Source of the DNA: Lachnospiraceae bacterium UBA3638
Lineage (GTDB): Bacteria; Bacillota; Clostridia; Lachnospirales; Lachnospiraceae
DNA: 29,339 nt
Assembly (NCBI GenBank): GCA_002373595.1
Contig: DFKT01000019.1
Span: forward strand, 1-29,339
Direction: 5' to 3'
Part shown: piece by piece, positions 8,101-15,547 of the stretch
Position numbering within the stretch: position 1 is the stretch's first letter
Layout: each line of letters begins with the position of its first letter
Program-made: the position numbers and the translations under genes
The notes under the pieces: model-generated
Told to the model about the DNA's origin: nothing
The model's input: only the letters and a program-made list of their open reading frames with translations
Databases searched by the model: none

Positions 8101-8696
8101 TGAGCCCGGTGAGCGGCAAGACCGAGAATATGTACTGCTATGACACTCAGACAACCTATGTCGGTGTTCAGACTACGGACAAGGGAACAGGCGCCAGGAC
8201 CAAGGCTGCCAATGTATTTACCGTAGGAGGGCATGGAGGTGCGGATAAAGAACTCCTTAAAGAGGTATCGTTCTTTGCAGCCGGATTTAAGGGAAATGCG
8301 GGAAGTGATTATGAAATAAAGATATATAGACATCTTCCGCCTGATGCGGGACCTGTAAAGGATGGAGAGCTTGTCAAAGAGTCGACCACAAAGGGAAAGA
8401 TATATTACGACGGATATTATACTATAGAACTAACGGAGCCCGTACTTCTCGAGAAGGGTGAAGTCTTCTCCGTAGTTGTTGAGCTCAGCAATGCGAGCCT
8501 CGCAGTGGAAGCTGTCAAGAATAAAAACAACGGCATATGTTTCGCACCTACGATACACAAGCATGAGAGTTATTATCTCTACCGCGATACGGAGCAGGAT
8601 AAAAAGCTCTGGCGTGATATGTACAATGAGGCCGTCGATGGTGGTTTTATGATCGGAAATGTCATCATAGGTGCGATCACCGAGGATGTGAACTGA
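5130..8696 (+). CDS. Membrane Rossmann (TrkA/RCK-like) - RyR - papain-like C1 peptidase - lectin-like protein
   Basis: This 1188-aa multidomain protein has hydrophobic helices at about 4-22, 33-50 and 99-123. A degenerate Rossmann-like segment (about 140-290) is followed by a clear one with VEVLIVGFGNVGREVL (GxGxxG, 307-322) typical of TrkA_N/RCK domains. A RyR-type domain spans about 513-610 (EHKRW, then HACLIPWDDL and LDRDNV). A basic stretch and a helix follow (641-663). The external part is a C1A peptidase with oxyanion Q745, nucleophile C751 in DQGSYGTCWAH, H923 in ANHAVVVVGW and N958 in RNSW. The C-terminal 200 residues resemble the lectin-like domain often found after such peptidases. 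Basic residues after helix 3 and before helix 4 place the Rossmann and RyR parts inside and the peptidase outside. All catalytic residues are present. The start is 1 nt after the TIR stop. Function unknown. Confidence 0.88.
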   Translation: MNSVGIILISAAIFFAFVVWLASDNDNLEKWTGLAFAAAIVGGLCIYGTINASNYKSEPFIAVLRTVVDLGKMFGNSGAEGYDKFMKAFEGVPGASAKLLTVFYWCVHFFAFYSMISAVIMLLGKTALKKLKTVLMRVHDIELIYGVDESTLGFGSRLSKDKDISIVYVGNGSISENEIRDIGGVWFADPDATEGTAAFVKRLGLKKGRGKLRLSALSGDADANISYALKLLESLKKRGVNPAQTELVILGTGESDGEGLQALGDTYGYGSVRMFDRAELVSRLLIKKYPICDEVSFDDNAKGRSDVEVLIVGFGNVGREVLRKAVANGQFCGSSFRATVFDPAIGKNDGFFRDRYASMFEEYDIDLKPFDGRSSELASFIRERSEKLSYIVVSVGNDKTGRQIVEEITNALGACGVSKPVYMCSSDKVTRFCGTAQPEVSHTFEADILFHGVMDELAVQINHFYNGDDGEPAEQWKSCDYFSRMSCRASADYLSGFLKKVGALKKHALSPEESENLGISEHKRWCAFHYSFGYSLMSEEEKKERAKLYSDENHIRIAKDTDRKHHACLIPWDDLDELSRWENGITGGNVDYKQLDRDNVETVRGLAEKLEAAEESTGDASKDKAGTNKKKDDPKRRKLRRYLPIIIAILIALIAGIVILVVSHLKRAEQRMVYPTGLDTEGMPTETAEAPNDISFDTARSMQGDKGSERFTPTDEEPPSCFPLAYNDEGLLELLTIVLPATRDQGSYGTCWAHSAIALAEFSMIAQGEEINSVDYSELHLAYYTYNNGTGLAMGDTGDSVSFIPTEDDPNYLECGGTLRYAAMTLARRRGCIDEKYLPYDKADKLLKGSIKQDFEFGYDEAWLRNAIFIDIKKNPNHVKQAIMSNGAVGVSIWAPVNAVDYMNNYNEETNSYYAAEAKTANHAVVVVGWDDDYPRENFSYGMFNKRPESNGAWLVRNSWSTETKFSLESYFWISYEDPSLKKFPVATFEMSPVSGKTENMYCYDTQTTYVGVQTTDKGTGARTKAANVFTVGGHGGADKELLKEVSFFAAGFKGNAGSDYEIKIYRHLPPDAGPVKDGELVKESTTKGKIYYDGYYTIELTEPVLLEKGEVFSVVVELSNASLAVEAVKNKNNGICFAPTIHKHESYYLYRDTEQDKKLWRDMYNEAVDGGFMIGNVIIGAITEDVN

Positions 8697-8747
8697 CGGA
8701 CCGGTACATGTAAGGCGAGGGTCCAAGAGGCAGATACTATGAGCAGC

Positions 8748-8779
8748 AAAAAAGCGGCCGGGATATCCCGACCGCTTTT
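8748..8779 (-). terminator. Bidirectional intrinsic terminator between convergent operons
   Basis: An inverted repeat with a GGGATATCCC core and AAAAGCGG/CCGCTTTT outer arms is flanked by A-runs and T-runs. Read on the minus strand it is a 12-bp stem with one G-U pair followed by six T, ending the DUF3048 transcript. Read on the plus strand it has one C-A mismatch and a shorter T-run, and probably also ends the TIR operon. Confidence 0.88.
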
Positions 8780-8790
8780 GATATTTTGAA

Positions 8791-9864
8791 TTAATAGATT
8801 CTCAGGTTGCCCCAGGTATCGAAAGGAAGGATACCGATGTAGGTTTTGCCGGGGTTGAGCCGGATCTCTTCGCCGGTGTAAGCATTGTAATACTTGGTCG
8901 GTGAAGGATGATCATAGTCGCCGCCCTTTACCCAGTATACGGGGATCGTGGTTCCGTTCGTTGCGTAGAAACCTACGTTTCCGCCTGCTGCATAGTTAGC
9001 GGAGAAGAGATAGTAGATCATGTAGCCGTGAGGATCGTACTGAAGGAAATCAGCGCACTGGAGGATGACATTCTTGAAGGAAGTCGTCTGTCCGTTAAGA
9101 GCGTCTACATGAGGTCTGTTGTACTCATAATAGTCGTAAGTTCCGGTAGTTGCATTGTAGAGGAGCTTGGACTTATTGTGAGTGAAGCATCCGGACATAT
9201 CTACAACATTTGCACTTGTTCCGCCGAGGTTAACGGGGGTAGCCGAGAAGGTGAAGTGCTGTCCGGGATAGTAAGCGTTGTAAGTGGTGGAGAATCCGCT
9301 TGCTGCGATCCTGCTTGCAAGACCTGCATACATCTGGGTTCCGCCGCCCCACTTCTTGCCCTGGTAAGCAGCTGCGGTCACATACTCGGTGAACTCCCAG
9401 TTCTTGCCGTTGGCAACGCGTGCGAATCCGCCGCTGATGTGGTTGGTGTAGGGCTTAGCGATATAGTCATTGATATAGAACGGGCCTCCGTCGTGGATGA
9501 GGATAGCATTATACTCAGCTGCGAGAAGCACGTTGGTAGGTCTGGTGGAACGGATGCTTCCGAGCATTGAGACGCTGCCCCAGTCCTTAACGATTGCCAT
9601 AAGTCTGGTTACACGTCCGTTAGCGGTGCTGTTCATCATCTCATAGACGATGTCGGCCTGGTTTACTCCGTAGTGGTTGAGTGCGGTCACTTCGTTGTCG
9701 ATCATGACAGCGATAGGTCTCTGTAGTGCGATCTCATCGCGGATAGGAAGTCCGGTAAGCTCGTTGATCGCTGCGTGTGCGGTCATCGAAGGAGTGAGAA
9801 TCGTAGCGGCAACAATACCTGCGGTAATGATCCTGGCAAGTGTACCCTTAAGAAATCCTTTCAT
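8791..9864 (-). CDS. Secreted DUF3048 domain protein (YerB-like)
   Basis: This 357-aa protein has an N-terminal signal peptide (MKGFLKGTLARIITAGIVAA, cleavage likely after AHA near residue 31). The mature part starts INELTGLPI and contains RPIAVMIDNEVTAL, QADIVYEMM, GRVTRLMAI, GSIRSTRPTNVLLAAEY and ILIHDGGP, which I recognise as DUF3048, the domain of Bacillus YerB. No lipobox cysteine is visible, so it is secreted or sorted rather than an evident lipoprotein. A strong AAGGAGGG ribosome binding site (complement of 9868-9875) supports the start. It is the last of three genes on this strand, 59 nt after malQ. The function of the family is not established. Confidence 0.92.
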   Translation of the reverse strand: MKGFLKGTLARIITAGIVAATILTPSMTAHAAINELTGLPIRDEIALQRPIAVMIDNEVTALNHYGVNQADIVYEMMNSTANGRVTRLMAIVKDWGSVSMLGSIRSTRPTNVLLAAEYNAILIHDGGPFYINDYIAKPYTNHISGGFARVANGKNWEFTEYVTAAAYQGKKWGGGTQMYAGLASRIAASGFSTTYNAYYPGQHFTFSATPVNLGGTSANVVDMSGCFTHNKSKLLYNATTGTYDYYEYNRPHVDALNGQTTSFKNVILQCADFLQYDPHGYMIYYLFSANYAAGGNVGFYATNGTTIPVYWVKGGDYDHPSPTKYYNAYTGEEIRLNPGKTYIGILPFDTWGNLRIY

Positions 9865-9892
9865 ATACCCTCCTTAAATAATCTATTGTCTG

Positions 9893-9906
9893 CCCCCAAA
9901 GAGGGG
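9893..9906 (-). other. Small hairpin between malQ and the DUF3048 gene
   Basis: CCCC and GGGG arms surround a short A-rich loop in the 59-nt gap. No T-run follows on the minus strand, so it is not a convincing terminator. It may mark an mRNA processing or stability site, or have no function. Confidence 0.3.
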
Positions 9907-9923
9907 TAATGTCTACTATAGCA

Positions 9924-11471
9924 TTAAACACTGCGTCCGTAAAGCCTTGAGAGTGCTTTAATATCCTTCGCAAGGTCAGCGGTAAGGTCTGAGGGGAGAT
10001 ATCTCCATACCCAGTTGCCTCCGATAGTCGACGGACGGTTGATCCTGGCTTCATTACCCAGCCCGAGATAGTCCTGGAGCGGGATGATGCAAGTGTTTGC
10101 CGCAGATGAGAGAGCGGCGCGCAGAAACTCCGCAGGAAGCTCATCCACCGAGGATACGCGGAAGTAGTCCATAGCGTATTTTTTGTCTTTGTCGGACAGT
10201 CCCTCGCACCATGCGAGGAGCGTGTCATTGTCGTGAGTGCCTGTATAGACTACGCTGTTGGGCGCATAGTTAAAAGGAATATGCTCATTCGGCTTAAATG
10301 CTTCGAAACCGAACTCTATGATCTTCATATTGGGATAGCCGGTGCGCTTTACGAGCTCGCGTACACTGTCCGTGATAAATCCGAGATCCTCGGCGATAAC
10401 GGGTCTGTCACCGAGTGTCTTTTTCATCGTGTCAAAGAGGGCGTATCCGGGTCCCTTTTTCCATTTGCCGCCGATCGCATTCCCGGCGCCGTAGGGGATC
10501 GCCCAGTATTCGTCAAATCCTCTGAAATGATCGATCCTTACGACATCATAGAGCGCGAAGCAGGAGGAGAGTCTCTTCATCCACCATGCGTACCCGGTGC
10601 GCTTATGATATGCCCAGTCATATATCGGATTGCCCCAGAGCTGTCCCGTCTTGGCGAAGAAATCGGGCGGGCATCCTGCGACTTCGGTGGGAAAGCCCTT
10701 TGCATCCATCCTGAAGAGTTCGGGATGTGCCCAGATATCGGCCCCGTCAGGGGATACATAGATGGGGATATCTCCGATTATCTTTATGCCCTTTTTGTTC
10801 GCATAGGATTTAAGGGCGGTCCACTGCTCATAGAAAAGGAACTGCAGGAAGAAATAGAATCCGACTTCCCCGGAGAGTTCCTTACGGTACCTGGCGAGTG
10901 CGGCAGGTTTCCTGAGCCTGATATCATCCGGCCAGAGAGTGTAGCTCACGCCGCCGAGAGAATCCTTGATCGCCATAAAGAGCGCATAATCTCCGAGCCA
11001 GTCGGAGTTTTTCTTAACGAATGATCTGTATGCCGGGCCGGTTATGATGCGGCGCTTGGGATCGCAGGCCGACTTATATGCCTTCTTAAGGAGCTTAAAT
11101 CTGTTGTTGTAGATCTTCTCATAATCGATCTCTGAAGCATTCCTGCCGAAGTCATAACGCTTCGCATCCGCCTTGGTGATGAGACCTTTTACGATGAGAG
11201 TGTCAATATCGATGTAGTAAGGGTTTCCGGCAAATGTAGAGAAAGACTGATACGGCGAGTCGCCGTAGCCGGTGGGACCTAAGGGAAGTATCTGCCAATA
11301 GCTCTGGCCCGCACTTACGAGGAAGTCAACGAATCTGTACGCCTCGCGTCCAAACGAGCCTATACCGTACGGAGACGGCAGGCTGAAGACGGGCAGCAGC
11401 ACTCCGGCGGTTCTGACGGGAGCCTTCGAGGCTTTTTTTGAAGAAGAAGCTTTTGATACGGTTTTTTTCAT
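9924..11471 (-). CDS. malQ: 4-alpha-glucanotransferase (amylomaltase, GH77)
   Basis: This 515-aa protein transfers 4-alpha-glucan segments between maltodextrins in glycogen/maltodextrin metabolism in the cytosol. GH77 motifs are complete: GVLLPVFSLPSPYGIGSFG near the N-terminus, DSPYQSFSTFAGNPYYID, the nucleophile D314 in VVRIDHFRGF, the acid/base E361 in AEDLG, and the third carboxylate D414 in TGTHDND. The length is normal for the family apart from a 20-residue lysine/serine/alanine-rich N-terminal extension with no signal-peptide character. The ATG is preceded by GAGGTGA. It lies 40 nt after the antiporter gene and probably shares its transcript, although the two functions have no obvious link. 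Confidence 0.96.
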   Translation of the reverse strand: MKKTVSKASSSKKASKAPVRTAGVLLPVFSLPSPYGIGSFGREAYRFVDFLVSAGQSYWQILPLGPTGYGDSPYQSFSTFAGNPYYIDIDTLIVKGLITKADAKRYDFGRNASEIDYEKIYNNRFKLLKKAYKSACDPKRRIITGPAYRSFVKKNSDWLGDYALFMAIKDSLGGVSYTLWPDDIRLRKPAALARYRKELSGEVGFYFFLQFLFYEQWTALKSYANKKGIKIIGDIPIYVSPDGADIWAHPELFRMDAKGFPTEVAGCPPDFFAKTGQLWGNPIYDWAYHKRTGYAWWMKRLSSCFALYDVVRIDHFRGFDEYWAIPYGAGNAIGGKWKKGPGYALFDTMKKTLGDRPVIAEDLGFITDSVRELVKRTGYPNMKIIEFGFEAFKPNEHIPFNYAPNSVVYTGTHDNDTLLAWCEGLSDKDKKYAMDYFRVSSVDELPAEFLRAALSSAANTCIIPLQDYLGLGNEARINRPSTIGGNWVWRYLPSDLTADLAKDIKALSRLYGRSV

Positions 11472-11489
11472 GTTTTCACCTCAGATTGC

Positions 11490-11504
11490 CGGACGAAATG
11501 TCCG
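11490..11504 (-). other. Small hairpin between the antiporter gene and malQ
   Basis: CGGAC and GTCCG form a 5-bp stem with a 5-nt loop in the 40-nt gap, just before the malQ ribosome binding site. It lacks a T-run and is too weak to call as a terminator. Confidence 0.25.
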
Positions 11505-11511
11505 AAGCGGA

Positions 11512-12498
11512 TCAAATGAAAAGGTGTATGCTATAAGCCGCATAGCAGGCGAGCATAACGATGCCTCCCGCACGGCCGAGCTTTCTGTTGGGAAGGACAC
11601 AGAAGAAGAGTAAAAGTACCGCAAACATTGCGACTATGCTGTCGATGAGGAAACTCTCCGCATACGGTACGGGTGTGAGAAGAGCTGCCGTTCCCAGTAC
11701 AAAGAGTATATTGAATATGTTGCTGCCGACTATATTGCCAACGGCAATGTCCGTCTCTCCCTTTTTGGCAGCGGTAACGCTGGTGACGAGCTCGGGAAGC
11801 GAGGTTCCGAGAGCTACTATGGTCAGACCGATAATACGCTCCGTTACGCCAAGCTGTCTGGCCATGGCAGAAGCGGCGTCTACGGAGAAATCCGAACCGA
11901 TGACGATCATAACCGCACCGAGAGGGATATAGAGCAGCATTTTCCATACAGGGAATATCTTGTCTTCGGACTCGGAAGATTCTTCGTGATTGTTCTTGAC
12001 CGAGAGCCCCAGATATACGAGATAGGCGATAAAGAGTACCCAGAGGATCACTCCGTCGATCCTGGATACGCTTCCGTCAAAGAAGCCGATCGCGAACAGG
12101 ATCGCTGTAACCGCGAGCACAAAGGGAATCTCTATGCGTGCGGTGTTTTTTCCTACCGGAAGAGCTCTTACTACCGACGTAAGACCCAGTATCAGGAGGA
12201 TATTTATGATGTTGCTGCCGAGTACATTTCCGACTGCGATGTCCGCACTGCCCTTAAAAGCTGAGGTGATACTTACTGCGGCTTCGGGAAGCGAGGTGCC
12301 CATTGCGACTATGGTAAGTCCGATGATAAGGGAAGGGATACCGAATTTGCGGGCAAGAGCGGATGCTCCGTCGACAAATATATCGGCACCTTTGATAAGG
12401 AGAAAGAATCCGGCTACGAGCACCGCGAGCCATGCGAGCATCTGAACCCATACGGGAAGAGGTGCGATCATAGAAGCTATATACTGAGTTATATTCAT
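11512..12498 (-). CDS. Calcium/sodium antiporter (CaCA family, YrbG-like)
   Basis: This 328-aa integral membrane protein has about ten hydrophobic helices and the two alpha-repeats that define cation/Ca2+ exchangers: GTSLPEAAVSITSAFKG with AVGNVLGSNIINI, and GTSLPELVTSVTAAKKG with AVGNIVGSNIFNI. The paired acidic residues in GTSLPE are the ion-binding sites in NCX-type proteins. A central hydrophilic loop (KNNHEESSESEDK) separates the two halves. An in-frame TTG lies 9 nt upstream at 12507 but sits 2 nt after the AGG of the ribosome binding site. The ATG at 12498 has a 10-nt spacing and is preferred. It heads the leftward three-gene group. Confidence 0.93.
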   Translation of the reverse strand: MNITQYIASMIAPLPVWVQMLAWLAVLVAGFFLLIKGADIFVDGASALARKFGIPSLIIGLTIVAMGTSLPEAAVSITSAFKGSADIAVGNVLGSNIINILLILGLTSVVRALPVGKNTARIEIPFVLAVTAILFAIGFFDGSVSRIDGVILWVLFIAYLVYLGLSVKNNHEESSESEDKIFPVWKMLLYIPLGAVMIVIGSDFSVDAASAMARQLGVTERIIGLTIVALGTSLPELVTSVTAAKKGETDIAVGNIVGSNIFNILFVLGTAALLTPVPYAESFLIDSIVAMFAVLLLFFCVLPNRKLGRAGGIVMLACYAAYSIHLFI

Positions 12499-12557
12499 TG
12501 AAAACAAACCTGCCTTTTTTTGTAAATTTGTATTCCTATTCTACCACATATATAACC

Positions 12558-12586
12558 TAGACCGAAACAGATTTTTTTTGTATAAT
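12558..12586 (+). promoter_or_regulatory. Promoter of the phosphatase-pyrE operon
   Basis: TAGACC (12558-12563, four of six matches to TTGACA), a 17-nt spacer ending in a T8 tract, and a perfect TATAAT (12581-12586). Transcription would start near 12593, about 40 nt before the gene. The 130-nt intergenic region must also hold the leftward antiporter promoter; a TAGAAT on the minus strand at about 12536-12541 is a possible -10 but I see no good -35 for it. Confidence 0.7.
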
Positions 12587-12624
12587 TACATAGTCTGCAA
12601 GGGTAAAAATGCCTGCGCGGGACC

Positions 12625-12629
12625 GGAGG
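12625..12629 (+). promoter_or_regulatory. Ribosome binding site that decides the phosphatase start
   Basis: GGAGG is followed by T and then two adjacent ATG codons (12631, 12634). The first is only 1 nt away, too close for normal initiation, so the second is preferred even though its 4-nt spacing is also short. Confidence 0.5.
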
Positions 12630-12633
12630 TATG

Positions 12634-14679
12634 ATGGAAAACAATACTTTGAAAAGAAGACCGATCAGATTCAGGCTAAGGAGGCTTGCGCTGCTCATCG
12701 CTCTGGCTACGATAGCGATCATGGGCGTCACGGGACTCGTGATGATGAATCGTATCAGATATGTCAGTCGGAAGGCTCTGGAAGAGAGAATGGTATCCGA
12801 CTATCGGGATATCGTTAAAAACAGGTCCGAACTGACCAATGAATGGCTTAAAAAGTATACAAAGCACGCATTTTTCGTAGCGGACTTTGCACACAATCTC
12901 CTTCTGCATCCCGATTGGTATGAGCCGCATCCCGTATACCCGCCACAGGCGAGAAACGGCGGCAAATATGTCATGCAGAGAACGCTGGTCGACAAGACCA
13001 TAACATTCGAATCGATCAAGGAAAAGGTTGAGCTATTCGGCAATCTGGAATACCTCATGGATATGATCATGCGCTCCGAAGAGGGTTCCATTGTGGTCAT
13101 TTATGTGGCTACGCCCGACGGATTTCTGGTAGGATATGATTCCAATTCCGACCTTGCTGTTCCCAAGCCGGGGGATACGGAGGATTATTTCGATTTCAGA
13201 AACAGGCCCTGGTATAACGTCCCCAGAGAGAGCGGACTTCCGTATTATTCCGATGTGTATGAGGATGCCTTTGGCAGAGGATATTCCGTCACCTGCTCGG
13301 TTCCTTTCTACGATGCGAACGGGGAATTCGGCGGAGTCGCTGCTATTGATATCATAATGAACGAATTCTACTCCGAAGCGGTAGAGCAGATCCCCGGAGA
13401 ACTGTCATACTCATTCCTTATAGACGGCAAGGGTTCACTCCTGAAGCCTGAAGGTGAAGTATCATCACTCTACGCGTTCAAGGACCTGAATTACGGTGAG
13501 ATCGCCAAGATCCTCAATCAGGATCATTGCACTCTGATGACCGACGATGGCATCTACTATGTATCCGACACCATCAGAGAGAACGGATGGAAATACTGCA
13601 TAAGGATTCCTGAAGCGAAAATACTCGAACCGATCGCTGATGTAAATAAAGCCATTGCATCGTTCACGATCACATTTGCAGCGATCGTCCTTATATCGAT
13701 CATCATACTTTTCTTTGTGAGCAAGATCGTATCCGACAAGATAACGAAACCCATCATCGCTCTTGATGAGGATGTTTCCAAGATATCCGAAGGCGACTTA
13801 AATCACGAGGCGAGAGTTATGAGTAATGACGAGGTGGGCGATCTGGCCGCTAAGTTCAACGAGATGACAGGTGCATTAAAGAGACAGGTCGAACAGGCAA
13901 GAGGGCTTGCGCAGAAGCAGGAAAGATATGATGCAGAGATGGATGCGGCACGCAGACTTCAGGAAGGTATGATGCCTAACAGATTCCCTGCATTCCCCGG
14001 CAGGAGAGAGTTTGACATCTATGCTTCGATGAAAGCGGCGCGTGAAGTAGGAGGAGATTTCTACGATTTCGTTCTGCTTGATGACGATCATCTGGCATTC
14101 TTTATAGGAGATGTAGGCGGTAAGGGAATCCCCGCAGCGCTCTTTATGATCTCCACCAAGACCATGCTCCGCAACAGACTTGCACTTCCCGGCACGCCCG
14201 CAGAGATACTCTCGGATGTAAACGAGGAACTGTGCAGGAACAATAAAGAGGGACTCTTCGTCACCGTATGGCTCGGCGTGCTTACACTTTCTTCCGGCAG
14301 GCTCGTGATGGCAAATGCAGGACATGAGTATCCTGAGATCAAGGTCGGAGGCGAAGGGTACAAACTCTACAGGACCGCAAGCTGGCCGCCTGTAGGATCT
14401 ATGACGGGTATCACATTCGAGAATGAAGAAGTGGATCTGATGCCGGGCGACGGAGTATATCTCTACACCGACGGAGTCACCGATATGCATTCTGCAGAGA
14501 GTGCGGAGAGATTCGGAAGCGAGAGGCTTACACTGTCCCTTAATCTCGACGGAGGATGGACTTCCGAGAGACTGATCAGAGGCGTCAGCGAGAGACTCGA
14601 GGAATTCATGGGTGATGCGGAGATCGATGATGACATCACACAGATGTGCGTAACATATTTCGGAGTGAGAGGAGTATAA
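12634..14679 (+). CDS. Membrane sensor phosphatase: dCache-HAMP-SpoIIE (PP2C)
   Basis: This 681-aa protein has a membrane helix (18-38) and an external dCache-type sensor (about 40-335, with RPWYNVPRESGLPYYSDVY). A second helix (342-362), a HAMP linker (about 363-415), a short coiled region and a SpoIIE-type PP2C phosphatase domain (about 455-677) follow. Metal-binding aspartates are visible: D475 in VGGDFYD, D493 in IGDVGGKG, D613 in YTDGVTD and the DDD at 665-667. Such proteins dephosphorylate a serine-phosphorylated anti-anti-sigma (STAS) protein in response to an outside ligand, and so release a sigma factor. No STAS, anti-sigma or sigma gene is in the window, so the target is elsewhere. 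The gene ends 1 nt before pyrE, an unusual pairing. Confidence 0.94.
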   Translation: MENNTLKRRPIRFRLRRLALLIALATIAIMGVTGLVMMNRIRYVSRKALEERMVSDYRDIVKNRSELTNEWLKKYTKHAFFVADFAHNLLLHPDWYEPHPVYPPQARNGGKYVMQRTLVDKTITFESIKEKVELFGNLEYLMDMIMRSEEGSIVVIYVATPDGFLVGYDSNSDLAVPKPGDTEDYFDFRNRPWYNVPRESGLPYYSDVYEDAFGRGYSVTCSVPFYDANGEFGGVAAIDIIMNEFYSEAVEQIPGELSYSFLIDGKGSLLKPEGEVSSLYAFKDLNYGEIAKILNQDHCTLMTDDGIYYVSDTIRENGWKYCIRIPEAKILEPIADVNKAIASFTITFAAIVLISIIILFFVSKIVSDKITKPIIALDEDVSKISEGDLNHEARVMSNDEVGDLAAKFNEMTGALKRQVEQARGLAQKQERYDAEMDAARRLQEGMMPNRFPAFPGRREFDIYASMKAAREVGGDFYDFVLLDDDHLAFFIGDVGGKGIPAALFMISTKTMLRNRLALPGTPAEILSDVNEELCRNNKEGLFVTVWLGVLTLSSGRLVMANAGHEYPEIKVGGEGYKLYRTASWPPVGSMTGITFENEEVDLMPGDGVYLYTDGVTDMHSAESAERFGSERLTLSLNLDGGWTSERLIRGVSERLEEFMGDAEIDDDITQMCVTYFGVRGV

Positions 14680-14680
14680 A

Positions 14681-15364
14681 GTGGAACAGTACAAACAGGA
14701 ATTTATTGAATTTATGGTCGAGAGCGATGTGCTCAAGTTCGGCGAGTTTACATTAAAGAGTGGCAGGAAGTCTCCCTTTTTCATGAATGCGGGAGCATAT
14801 GTCACAGGAGCTCAGCTCTCCAAACTCGGAGAGTATTATGCAAGAGCTATTCATGACAGATTCGGCGATGACTTTGATGTTCTCTTCGGACCTGCGTACA
14901 AGGGCATTCCCCTTAGCGTAGCCACGACGATAGCTTACGACAGACTCTTTGGCAAGGAGATAAGATACTGCTCCAACCGCAAGGAAGTAAAGGATCACGG
15001 TGATACGGGAATCCTGCTCGGCAGCAGTTTAAAGGACGGTGACAGAGTGGTTATGATCGAGGATGTTACCACTTCGGGCAAGTCGATCGAGGAGACCTGG
15101 CCCATCCTCAAAGCGCAGGCGGATGTCAAGATCGTCGGACTCATGGTATCCCTTAACCGTATGGAGAAGGGACTCGGCGGACAGCTGAGCGCGCTTGATG
15201 AGATAAAGGAAAAGTACGGATTCGATGCCGGCGCGATCGTTACGATGGCGGAAGTAACCGAGTGTCTCTACAATCGTGAGGTAAAGGGCAGAGTAGTGAT
15301 AGACGACACTATCAAGGCCGCTATCGATGAGTATTATAAACAGTACGGAGCATCCGCAAACTAG
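14681..15364 (+). CDS. pyrE: Orotate phosphoribosyltransferase
   Basis: This 227-aa protein joins orotate and PRPP to give OMP in de novo pyrimidine synthesis. It shows FTLKSGRKSPFFMNAG near the N-terminus, the flexible catalytic loop motif KEVKDHGD (101-108), and the PRPP-binding motif VVMIEDVTTSGKS (123-135). The length is usual. The start is a GTG 1 nt after the phosphatase stop, with a GGAG inside the end of that gene, so its translation is probably coupled to the phosphatase. Other pyr genes are not in the window. Confidence 0.96.
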   Translation: MEQYKQEFIEFMVESDVLKFGEFTLKSGRKSPFFMNAGAYVTGAQLSKLGEYYARAIHDRFGDDFDVLFGPAYKGIPLSVATTIAYDRLFGKEIRYCSNRKEVKDHGDTGILLGSSLKDGDRVVMIEDVTTSGKSIEETWPILKAQADVKIVGLMVSLNRMEKGLGGQLSALDEIKEKYGFDAGAIVTMAEVTECLYNREVKGRVVIDDTIKAAIDEYYKQYGASAN

Positions 15365-15390
15365 GAACGCTTCGGTCGGAGGTAGATCAA

Positions 15391-15543
15391 ATGGAAGAGA
15401 AGACTTACAAAGTGATGAGAGCAGTTGCAGGGTGGGATATCGCCATAGGCGTGATCTCCATCATCATAGGACTTGCTGCGGGAGTGATGCTCATTTTGTC
15501 CGGAGCGAAGCTTATCGCTACCAAGAGCAAACTCCTTTTCTGA
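15391..15543 (+). CDS. Small single-helix membrane protein (50 aa)
   Basis: The frame encodes 50 residues: a short charged N-terminus (MEEKTYKVMRAVAGWD), a hydrophobic segment of about 24 residues (IAIGVISIIIGLAAGVMLIL), and a basic tail with three lysines (SGAKLIATKSKLLF). A GGAGG at 15378-15382 sits 8 nt before the ATG, which is good support for translation. It lies 26 nt after pyrE and 4 nt before the next membrane protein gene, so the two small membrane proteins may work together. I do not recognise a named family. Function unknown. Confidence 0.65.
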   Translation: MEEKTYKVMRAVAGWDIAIGVISIIIGLAAGVMLILSGAKLIATKSKLLF

Positions 15544-15547
15544 TAAG

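Noticed and set aside
2386..8696. TIR locus as part of a mobile element
   Set aside because: No integrase, transposase, direct repeat or attachment site flanks it, and the neighbours on both sides are ordinary chromosomal genes with normal terminators. Recent transfer cannot be excluded but is not shown.
10233..11024. 263-codon plus-strand frame
   Set aside because: It lies opposite malQ, whose catalytic residues are encoded in this stretch; a shadow frame.
13876..14805. 309-codon open frame on the minus strand
   Set aside because: It lies opposite the SpoIIE domain and pyrE, both with intact catalytic motifs. Its translation has no recognisable domain, and it would have to overlap two confident genes.
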